Shown one piece after another: positions 1-8,279 of a stretch of 11,305 bases of DNA; positions within the stretch are counted from its first letter, which is position 1; every line of letters starts with the position of its first letter. The DNA comes from Negativicutes bacterium (lineage in GTDB: Bacteria > Bacillota > Negativicutes > SKW292). The DNA is taken from contig JAOAFP010000043.1 of assembly GCA_026416215.1 (NCBI GenBank), positions 1-11,305 of the forward strand, given 5' to 3'. A model generated the notes under the pieces. It was not told where the DNA came from. It worked only from the letters and a program-made list of their open reading frames with translations, and searched no databases. A program made the translations under genes and the position numbers.

Positions 1-19
1 AGATGTGTATAAGAGACAG
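1..19 (+). other. Tn5/Nextera mosaic-end adapter sequence (artefact)
   Basis: The first 19 bases, AGATGTGTATAAGAGACAG, exactly match the hyperactive Tn5 mosaic end used in Nextera library preparation. Genomic sequence begins at base 20. The adapter abuts, and truncates, a serine hydrolase gene read on the minus strand, where it would add spurious residues (LSLIHI) to the protein. It should be trimmed. A natural transposon end is very unlikely, because the second copy near 11039 carries the full synthetic Read 1 tail. Confidence 0.97.
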
Positions 20-304
20 GATTGATGCCACACGAAACACCGTGTCGACACTCATCGGCCTGCCCCTGAGCAGATCGGCATAGCCGATAGCCAGCGACCA
101 GACAACCCGTTGCCGGCTAAAGATGGCTGCCGCCATACCCGGAACCCGAAACCGCCGCATTTCTTTCCTGAGCACCCGGCCAATGTCGGAGGCCGGCATT
201 TCCCGCAGTTCAGCTGCCGGCTCGCCGATCAGGGTTTGTTTCCTTTCCCGGTAATAGCGGCGGATGATTTTTTTCAGGCGAAATATTTCGTTGACTATTA
301 TCAT
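20..304 (-). CDS. Serine hydrolase, beta-lactamase family (N-terminal fragment)
   Basis: The open frame gives 95 codons from ATG at 304 before running into adapter sequence. The fragment begins MIIVNEIFRLKKIIRRYY and has a basic N-terminal part. From about residue 56 it shows the start of a class C beta-lactamase/penicillin-binding-like fold: RVPGMAAAIF, then SLAIGYADLLRGRPMS, then DTVFRVASI. In this family (PF00144) the last segment leads into the catalytic SxxK motif. Ser94 would be the nucleophile, and the Lys three residues later is lost at the cut. No signal peptide is evident. An in-frame TAA lies upstream of the start and no better ATG exists; the ribosome site is weak. It lies 74 bases after ligA in the same direction. 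The family includes esterases, D-aminopeptidases and beta-lactamases, so the substrate cannot be given. Confidence 0.8.
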
Positions 305-330
305 CAGGCTGTCATTCCGTTTGCGGACGA

Positions 331-358
331 TAATAAAACGGCGTTATAAACCGCGCCG
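331..358 (-). terminator. Possible weak rho-independent terminator after ligA
   Basis: On the minus strand, CGGCG (358-354) pairs with CGCCG (343-339) around a 10-base loop, followed directly by TTTTATT. It sits 21 bases past the ligA stop and before the serine hydrolase start, where a transcript end would make sense. The stem is only five base pairs and the T tract is interrupted, so this may be chance in GC-rich DNA. Confidence 0.3.
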
Positions 359-378
359 GTACCTCCCTCCGCTCCGGT

Positions 379-2397
<2,019 letters not shown>

Positions 2398-2399
2398 TT

Positions 2400-2405
2400 A
2401 CTCCT
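2400..2405 (-). promoter_or_regulatory. Ribosome binding site of ligA
   Basis: AGGAGT on the minus strand lies five bases before the ligA ATG. It is the clearest Shine-Dalgarno site in the window and fixes that start. It suggests ligA is translated independently and not through coupling to pcrA. Confidence 0.8.
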
Positions 2406-2448
2406 GTTGCCTGTCCGGTCCGGCAGCCCGATTTGCCGGCGGCAGCAG

Positions 2449-4698
2449 TTATATTTTCTCGCCGGTAACCCGCAATTTGGCCAGCGACGGCACCAGCCGC
2501 CTGACCCCGGCCTGATCAAAGCTTACGGCAATTTCCTGACGGCTGCATTCGATGACAGTTCCGTCACCGAATTTTCTGTGCTGAACCCTCGTTCCTAGTG
2601 GTATGGGAGTGAATTCTTCATCTCCGGGAACCGACAGGCCAATTTTTACTGCAGCACGTGCGTTGTCCAGCGGCCGACCGGCCGGCCCGGCTCCCCCACT
2701 GTTGAACAGCGGATTTCCGGATTGGCCGGCTGGCACGACTGATGGCAGCTGTCGCAGGTATCGGTCTGGGATTTCACTGATGAACCGGGACGGTTCATTG
2801 AAGCTAACCCGTCCGAACAAACCCCGCGAACGGCAGTTAGTCAGGTAGAGGCTGGAACGGGCCCGGGTGATGCCAACGTAAAACAACCGCCGTTCCTCCT
2901 CCAGTGCATCGTCGTCACCATAGGCGCGCCGGTGGGGAAAAATAGTTTCTTCCATTCCCGATATGAACACGTTGTCAAACTCCAGACCCTTGGCTGCGTG
3001 CAGGCTCATAAGCACTACCCGGTCACCGGCCGTTTCGGCATCGTCAATATCGCTGAGCAGCGCGATATGGGTGAGAAAATCCCCCAGGCCGGCGTCGGGG
3101 TTTTCGGCGGCAAAACTTTCAATCACACCCCTGAGCTCATTGAGGTTTTCCAGCCGCTGCTCCGTCTGACTGTCCTTTTGTTCCCGCCAGTACGCCTCAT
3201 AGCCCGACTGGCTGGCAACCAGATCGTACAGTTCTCCCAGCCCGACGGTCTGGTGGCGGTTATGCCAGCTGATTACGCCGAGACAAAACGTATCAATGTT
3301 TTCCCGGACAGATGCCGTCAACCCCCCGATTTCCCGTTGCTGGCATAGGGCCTCAAACAGCGGCAGACCATTAGTCTGTGCCCACTGGTTGATTTTCGAC
3401 CAGGTGGCAGTGCCTATTCCCCGTGGAGGAAGATTGATAATCCGCTGGAGACTGATGTCGTCGTCCGGGTTGACCACCAGTCGCAGATAGGCCAGCATGT
3501 CTTTTATTTCCCGTCGTTCGTAAAATCTGAGGCCACCAACGATTATGTAAGGAATGCCCCGGGTGATCAGGCTTTCCTCAATAGCCCGCGACTGGGCGTT
3601 CATCCGGTACAGAACCGCAAACTGGCCCAGGCCCGCCCCCTGCTGGAGGGAACGCTGAATGACCGTGGCAATAAAGTCGGCCTCCTGACGTTCGTTGCCA
3701 GCTGTGAACAAAATAATCGGTCGGTCGGATAGATTAGCGGTCCAGAGTTTTTTCTCCCTCCGTCTGGTGTTGTTGGCAATAACGGCGTTGGCAGCATTAA
3801 GGATCGTGGATGTAGAGCGGTAATTCTGTTCCAGTTTTATAATTTTTGCCTGGGGCCAGTCGGCCTCAAACATCAACAGATTCTGAATATCTGCCCCGCG
3901 CCACGAATAGATTCCCTGATCGACGTCGCCGACCACAAAGATGTTTTCGTGCCCGGCCGCCAGGGTTTTGGCGATCAAATACTGAACCCGGTTGGTATCC
4001 TGATACTCATCGATTAAAATGTGCCGGAAAAACTGCTGGTAGCGCTCACGCACATCCCGGCAGCGGTCAAACAGCCGATAGACTGTCATGAGCAGGTCAT
4101 CAAAATCCAGGGCATTGGCCTGGCGGAGCATGGTCTGGTACAGGCTGTAAACCTCGGCGACATGGCGGCGGAAACCGGCACCGGACGCCCCAGCCGGGCG
4201 ATCGCATTCCTCCAACAACTGCTCCACGGTGATCAGATTGTTTTTGAGCCGGGAAATATAGCCGGCTACGGCCCCTGGTGCAAAGCGCTGAACGTCGAGG
4301 TTCAGCCGGTTGATGCATTTTTTGATCGCGGCCAGGGAATCGTCAGCATCGTAGACCACAAACTGCCGGGTGTGGGTCGGCGTCGGCAGGTGTTCAATTT
4401 CCCGGCGCAACAGCCTGACGCAGAAAGCGTGAAAAGTGCTGAGCCAGATCTGTCTGCCGGCCGGCCCGACCATTTTCATCACCCGGTCACGCATTTCGCC
4501 GGCTGCTTTGTTGGTAAAGGTTATTGCCAAAATCCGCCCGGGCTCCACCCCGTCGCTGATCAGCCTGGCAATCCGGCAGGTCAGCACACTGGTCTTGCCA
4601 CTGCCTGCTCCGGCCACCACCAGCACCGGACCGGCTTCGTGCATTACTGCCGCCCGTTGCTGCTCATTCAGTTTGTCAAAATATTGTTCCCAGATCAC
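2449..4698 (-). CDS. pcrA: ATP-dependent DNA helicase PcrA/UvrD
   Basis: A 749-residue superfamily 1A 3'-5' helicase for repair, replication restart and removal of RecA filaments. Motifs appear in order: Q-motif region LNEQQRAAV (10-18), Walker A AGAGSGKT (29-36), Ia ITFTNKAAGEM (59-69), Ib STFHAFC (87-93), Walker B with Asp230-Glu231 (IDEYQD), III VGDVDQGIYSWRGA (256-269), IV LEQNYRST, V SLHAAKGLEFDNVF and VI EERRLFYVGITRAR. The C-terminal Tudor-like segment GTRVQHRKFGDGTV, which in PcrA contacts RNA polymerase, is present. That segment and the length favour PcrA over Rep. The start is GTG at 4698, and the LNEQQ block falls at the usual distance from it. The ribosome site is weak. Motif III has Gly262 where Ser is usual. 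It follows the moaC-MOSC gene by 29 bases and precedes ligA. Confidence 0.97.
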   Translation of the reverse strand: MIWEQYFDKLNEQQRAAVMHEAGPVLVVAGAGSGKTSVLTCRIARLISDGVEPGRILAITFTNKAAGEMRDRVMKMVGPAGRQIWLSTFHAFCVRLLRREIEHLPTPTHTRQFVVYDADDSLAAIKKCINRLNLDVQRFAPGAVAGYISRLKNNLITVEQLLEECDRPAGASGAGFRRHVAEVYSLYQTMLRQANALDFDDLLMTVYRLFDRCRDVRERYQQFFRHILIDEYQDTNRVQYLIAKTLAAGHENIFVVGDVDQGIYSWRGADIQNLLMFEADWPQAKIIKLEQNYRSTSTILNAANAVIANNTRRREKKLWTANLSDRPIILFTAGNERQEADFIATVIQRSLQQGAGLGQFAVLYRMNAQSRAIEESLITRGIPYIIVGGLRFYERREIKDMLAYLRLVVNPDDDISLQRIINLPPRGIGTATWSKINQWAQTNGLPLFEALCQQREIGGLTASVRENIDTFCLGVISWHNRHQTVGLGELYDLVASQSGYEAYWREQKDSQTEQRLENLNELRGVIESFAAENPDAGLGDFLTHIALLSDIDDAETAGDRVVLMSLHAAKGLEFDNVFISGMEETIFPHRRAYGDDDALEEERRLFYVGITRARSSLYLTNCRSRGLFGRVSFNEPSRFISEIPDRYLRQLPSVVPAGQSGNPLFNSGGAGPAGRPLDNARAAVKIGLSVPGDEEFTPIPLGTRVQHRKFGDGTVIECSRQEIAVSFDQAGVRRLVPSLAKLRVTGEKI

Positions 4699-4727
4699 CG
4701 TCGATACACCCGGGGTAAAAACATGGA

Positions 4728-5666
4728 TCAGACGGAGGATTCCAGTTCACTGACCACTCGGATTAAATCGCCGGCCGCCACTGTGCCCCCGTTCAGCACC
4801 CGGACGAAAATTCCTTCCCGGGGCATCACGCAGTCACCGCTTTGTTGGTAGATTGCGCAGCGGTGATGACATATTTTGCCTATTTTACTGACTTCCACCT
4901 CACAGCTGCCGACAAGAAGCCTTGCCCCCAGCGGCAGGGTGGGTAAATCCAGGCCTTCCGTGGTCAGATTTTCGGCAAAGGTTCCAAATGGCGGCAATTG
5001 GCGATCAGGAAACTGCCGTCGGTAGCTCTCTATAGCCAGCAGGCTCAGCTGGCGGTCGCCGGCCTGCTCACCGGCATGAGCGTCACCTACCATTCCCCAG
5101 TCCGGCCTGAGTTCTGCCCGTTCAACTTCCTGCTTGGCCACGTGCTTTCGCTCGCTGCGGCACACCGCCTTCACTACGCCCACGCCGCCGCCGGGACGAA
5201 GCCAGTAACCGCTTTTGCCGCCGGTTTTGCCGTCAAGGCGGATATTCCTCACCCAGATGCCCTTGTCCATCCCTTTGCACATGTCATAGACCGTAAGGGC
5301 GGCAACCGATGCTGCCGACAGGGCTTCCATTTCCACCCCGGTTGCGGCGGTGGTCCGGGCATAGGTGAAAATCCTCAGCTGATTGCGCCGATGACACAGC
5401 CTGAAGTCTATCTGCACCAATCCGAGGGGAATGTCGTGGCACAGCGGAATCAGGCGGCTGGTCTGTTTGGCGGCCATTATCCCGGCAATGCGGGCGGCGG
5501 CCAGCACATCTCCCTTGGCCACCTGATCGTCTTCAATCGCCCGGGCAGTCTTTTCGGTCAGCTGCACTGTAGCCGAAGCACAGGCCGTGCGGACGGTCGG
5601 TGTCTTGCCGGTGACGTCCACCATGCAGGCCTGTCCCTGACTGTTGATATGGGTTAGTACACTCAT
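4728..5666 (-). CDS. moaC: Fused MoaC (cyclic pyranopterin monophosphate synthase) and MOSC domain protein
   Basis: This 312-residue protein has two parts. Residues 1 to about 158 are MoaC, which rearranges the MoaA product (3',8-cyclo-GTP) into cyclic pyranopterin monophosphate. It shows MVDVTGK (15-21), GIMAAKQTSRLIPLCH (62-77, including Lys67) and GVEMEAL followed by LTVYDMCKGMDK (124-135, including Lys131), the conserved catalytic segments. Residues from about 162 to 312 form a MOSC domain, with GDAHAG (194-199), FAENLTTEGL (230-239), then KICHHRC and DCVMPREGIF carrying Cys266, Cys270 and Cys279. MOSC domains are known from molybdenum cofactor sulfurases and YiiM-like proteins. No stop or frame break separates the parts. 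It starts 13 bases after moaA, with a good ribosome site. The exact job of the MOSC half is not shown by sequence alone. Confidence 0.95.
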   Translation of the reverse strand: MSVLTHINSQGQACMVDVTGKTPTVRTACASATVQLTEKTARAIEDDQVAKGDVLAAARIAGIMAAKQTSRLIPLCHDIPLGLVQIDFRLCHRRNQLRIFTYARTTAATGVEMEALSAASVAALTVYDMCKGMDKGIWVRNIRLDGKTGGKSGYWLRPGGGVGVVKAVCRSERKHVAKQEVERAELRPDWGMVGDAHAGEQAGDRQLSLLAIESYRRQFPDRQLPPFGTFAENLTTEGLDLPTLPLGARLLVGSCEVEVSKIGKICHHRCAIYQQSGDCVMPREGIFVRVLNGGTVAAGDLIRVVSELESSV

Positions 5667-5673
5667 CGTCGCT

Positions 5674-5680
5674 TCCTCTC
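5674..5680 (-). promoter_or_regulatory. Ribosome binding site of moaC-MOSC
   Basis: GAGAGGA on the minus strand lies seven bases before the ATG at 5666 and touches the last base of the moaA stop codon. It supports the chosen start and close co-expression with moaA. Confidence 0.6.
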
Positions 5681-6666
5681 TAACCTCCTATTTGAGTCAT
5701 ATAACCACCGGCCGCCGGCCCGCCGGACATCTCGTGACCGGCCGGTTTGGCCGCCACGGCCTGTTTGACAGCCTCGATCAGCCTGTCTTTGATTTGGCCA
5801 ATGTTACCGCCAGCGCGCACAATCGCCTTAAGATCGACTCCCCGGCCGTCCGCCAGACAGGTCAGTAGCCGGCCGTCAGCCGTCAGCCGGATCCTGTTGC
5901 AGCTTTGGCAAAAGCCGTGGCTGAGCGCCCTGATCAGGCCGATTCTTATTCCGGCAAGATCGTAGTATTCAGCCGGTCCACAACCCAGCCGTTCGCCAGT
6001 CAGTCGCGGGGAAACGCCTGACACGGCGGCCAGGGTGTCCAGCAACCTGCCGGCTGTCCCCGGACTGCCGGCAGGCAGGCTGTAGCCGATGGGCATCTGT
6101 TCGATGAACCGCACCACCAGTCGCCGAGAAACTATTTCCCTCCACCACGCCCTGACCTGATTTTCCAGTCTGTCGTCGGCAGTGATGACGGCATTGAACT
6201 TGATGTCGGTAAAACCAGCCCTGACCGCTGCTTCATACCCCTGCCAGACGTCGGCCAGGCTTCCGCCGCGGGTTATCCGGCGAAATTGATCGGGATCGGG
6301 GCTGTCGAGGCTGATATTCAGGCGCCTCAGACCAGCCACCCGCAGCCCTGACGCCAGCGGGGCCAGCAAACTGCCGTTGGTGGTCATCGCCAGATCACAG
6401 CTGCCGGCCACTGCCGACAGCATCTCCACCAGCCTGACAATCCCCCGGCGGACCAGCGGTTCGCCGCCGGTGAGCCTTATGGTGTTGATTCCCTGCTCCG
6501 CCAGTATTCCGACAATGCCGGAAATCTCCTCAAAGGATAATATTTCCGCCATGTCCAGCTGGCGGATGCCGGATGCTGGCATGCAGTACCAGCAGCGAAA
6601 GTTGCAGCGGTCGGTCACCGACACCCTCAGATAGGTTATCCGTCGCCCCCGTCCGTCAGTCAGCAT
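5680..6666 (-). CDS. moaA: GTP 3',8-cyclase MoaA (radical SAM)
   Basis: This 328-residue radical SAM enzyme converts GTP to 3',8-cyclo-7,8-dihydro-GTP, the first step of molybdopterin synthesis. The SAM-binding cluster is CNFRCWYC (Cys21, Cys25, Cys28), followed by TGGEP at 65-69. The second, GTP-binding 4Fe-4S cluster is given by Cys252, Cys255 and Cys269 (CQSC, then 13 residues, then C) within the NRIRLTADG signature. The protein ends in Gly-Gly (327-328), the double-glycine tail needed by MoaA for cyclisation. All hallmark residues are intact and the length is normal. The ATG overlaps the end of the upstream nucleotidyltransferase gene by 11 bases, which suggests coupling. Oxygen-labile clusters fit anaerobic or microaerobic expression. 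MoaC, its next-step partner, is encoded immediately downstream. Confidence 0.98.
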   Translation of the reverse strand: MLTDGRGRRITYLRVSVTDRCNFRCWYCMPASGIRQLDMAEILSFEEISGIVGILAEQGINTIRLTGGEPLVRRGIVRLVEMLSAVAGSCDLAMTTNGSLLAPLASGLRVAGLRRLNISLDSPDPDQFRRITRGGSLADVWQGYEAAVRAGFTDIKFNAVITADDRLENQVRAWWREIVSRRLVVRFIEQMPIGYSLPAGSPGTAGRLLDTLAAVSGVSPRLTGERLGCGPAEYYDLAGIRIGLIRALSHGFCQSCNRIRLTADGRLLTCLADGRGVDLKAIVRAGGNIGQIKDRLIEAVKQAVAAKPAGHEMSGGPAAGGYMTQIGG

Positions 6667-7261
6667 GTTCTGTCTGCCAGGCTTTAATCATTTCCCAGTC
6701 TTCCGGCCGGTCGACATCGGTAAAGGCAATCCGGCTGTCAAACTCGACAAATTTTACCTTGTCAGGGTTAGAGCGCCAGATCTTCCTGGCCCCCTCGTCT
6801 CCCTGCAGCCGGTGAAACTGATCGCTGAACTGCGGCCAGGGAAATATGACCGGATTAGCGGGGTTTCCTTCGCTGAACGGCACAATTATCCGGTCGCGGT
6901 TGAGGTGCCAGTTTTCCACCAGCACGGTTATAACGGATGCCGTGAGAAGCGGCTGGTCGGCAACAAAAAACATTGCCGCCCGGCAAGCGGGCGACAGATG
7001 TTCCAGCCCGCGCCTTATAGTGGTGGACTGTCCCTGTTCCCAGTCCGGATTGTGACAGACCAACACCGGCAAACCGGTCAGTTCCGCCGCCACCGCTTCT
7101 CCCTGGCAGCCCACCACGGCAATAATCCGGTCAAAAAAATTCACCCCGCACAAAGTTATGGCCAGCGAACGGACCAGCGTGTGCTGCCTAAGTCTCTGTA
7201 ACTGCTTGATGCTGCCGAAACGCCGGCCGGCGCCGGCGGCCATGATTATCGCGCCGATCAT
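6656..7261 (-). CDS. MobA/MocA-like molybdopterin nucleotidyltransferase
   Basis: A 201-residue nucleotidyltransferase of the MobA-like NTP transferase family, which attaches CMP or GMP to molybdopterin. The N-terminal NTP-binding loop is IMAAGAGRRFGSIKQL (6-21). FFVADQPLL carries the metal-binding aspartate. GNPANPVIFP and LQGDEGARKI resemble the MocA (CTP-using) subgroup found with xanthine dehydrogenase-type enzymes. DVDRPEDW near the C-terminus is also typical. ATG at 7261 places the loop at the usual N-terminal position; an upstream in-frame start would add residues that lie in the preceding gene. It begins four bases after the MoeA-like stop and overlaps moaA. CTP versus GTP preference is inferred from motifs and neighbours, not shown, so mocA and mobA cannot be separated with certainty. 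Confidence 0.88.
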   Translation of the reverse strand: MIGAIIMAAGAGRRFGSIKQLQRLRQHTLVRSLAITLCGVNFFDRIIAVVGCQGEAVAAELTGLPVLVCHNPDWEQGQSTTIRRGLEHLSPACRAAMFFVADQPLLTASVITVLVENWHLNRDRIIVPFSEGNPANPVIFPWPQFSDQFHRLQGDEGARKIWRSNPDKVKFVEFDSRIAFTDVDRPEDWEMIKAWQTEHAD

Positions 7262-7265
7262 CCTG

Positions 7266-8279
7266 CTAAATTTTTCCAAAACCGCAATTGGGGAAATCGC
7301 ACGTTTCACAACCGCGGCATAATCCCCCGTACCCCATCCTGACAATATCGCCGGCAGTCAGTTGTTCGCCGCAGATCAGCCGGGGCAGAATCAGGTCGAG
7401 CACGGTGTAGCGGGCAAACATTCCGCAGGCCGGCAGACCGATAATCGGCTTGTTTTTTCGGTAGGCCAGCATAAACATCGCTCCCGGCAATACCGCCGTT
7501 CCATACTTAACCACATGATCGGCTCTGCTCCGGATGGCAGCAGCAGTAACGTCGTCGGGATCGACCGACATCCCGCCGGCAGCTATTACAATATCCGCCC
7601 CCATCTCCAGCAACCGGTCGATAGCCTTGCCAATAGCCTCCGGTTCGTCAGGGGCATAGATAGGCGGCAGCATAACCCCTTCATAAAACCCGGCCTTGTC
7701 TTTCAGCACCCCGGCAAAGCGATCGCTAATCCGGCCGGAAAAAACTTCATTGCCGGTGATGACCGCCCCCAACGTTCTGCTGGGGAATTTATTTACGCTG
7801 ATCGTGCCTGCGAAATCGGTCAGCCGCTCGATAATCTGTTTTTCGATCACCAGCGGGATAATTTTTGCCGCCGCCAGCAGCTGTCCGGCCTCCACCAACT
7901 GGTCCCCATGGAGGGTGGAAAGGGCCAGACCCTCACAACTGTTAATGGCATTAACCCGCTCAGGGTCGATCTTCAGCCAGCCGCGGCAGGCTGCAGTGAT
8001 ATTGACCCGGCCTTCCCTGGCTTCGCCCAGCACGAGGTTACTGCCGCTTATCCGTTCAGCCAGGATGGCAGCTGCGGTATTTTCGTGCCAGCAGTGATCA
8101 CCCAGCTCAAAAACGTAAATGTGTTCCTTGCCGATGTCTAGCAGGCCGGGGATGTCCTCAGCACTTATTACGTGCCCCTTGGGAAAAGCCGTCCCCTTGT
8201 ATGAGCCGGGGACTATTCTGGTCAGGTCGTGGCCAATGACCATGCCCACTGCATCCTTTACGTGGACCTTTTTCATCAT
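7266..8279 (-). CDS. MoeA-like molybdopterin-binding protein with Cys-rich C-terminus
   Basis: A 337-residue protein related to MoeA but shorter, as it lacks the usual MoeA length near 400. The N-terminus reads VKDAVGMVIGHDLTRIVPG, a MoeA-family opening. From about residue 172 to 310 there is a molybdopterin-binding (MoCF) domain, with LGAVITGNEVFSGRISD, GGMSVDPDDVT and IIGLPACGMFARYTVLDLI. The last 17 residues hold four cysteines (321, 324, 327, 332: CRGCETC then CGFGKI), which look able to bind a metal or an iron-sulfur cluster. Proteins of this type are found near molybdenum hydroxylases; the exact reaction is not established here. ATG at 8279 overlaps the preceding stop as ATGA, with GGGGG upstream. 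The neighbouring MocA-like gene supports a role in late cofactor maturation or insertion. Confidence 0.85.
   Translation of the reverse strand: MMKKVHVKDAVGMVIGHDLTRIVPGSYKGTAFPKGHVISAEDIPGLLDIGKEHIYVFELGDHCWHENTAAAILAERISGSNLVLGEAREGRVNITAACRGWLKIDPERVNAINSCEGLALSTLHGDQLVEAGQLLAAAKIIPLVIEKQIIERLTDFAGTISVNKFPSRTLGAVITGNEVFSGRISDRFAGVLKDKAGFYEGVMLPPIYAPDEPEAIGKAIDRLLEMGADIVIAAGGMSVDPDDVTAAAIRSRADHVVKYGTAVLPGAMFMLAYRKNKPIIGLPACGMFARYTVLDLILPRLICGEQLTAGDIVRMGYGGLCRGCETCDFPNCGFGKI

Noticed and set aside
2420..2439. Inverted repeat CCGGCA / TGCCGG between pcrA and ligA
   Set aside because: There is a six-base stem with no T tract, and GCCGGC-like words are very frequent throughout this window, so chance is enough to explain it.
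4021..4851. Plus-strand open frame of 276 codons opposite pcrA and the moaC-MOSC end
   Set aside because: It spans two well-supported minus-strand genes in antisense, with no recognisable motif and no ribosome site that I can see.
7362..8141. Plus-strand open frame of 259 codons opposite the MoeA-like gene
   Set aside because: It is fully antisense to a gene with clear family motifs, and its His/Gln/Pro-rich composition is typical of a mirrored frame.
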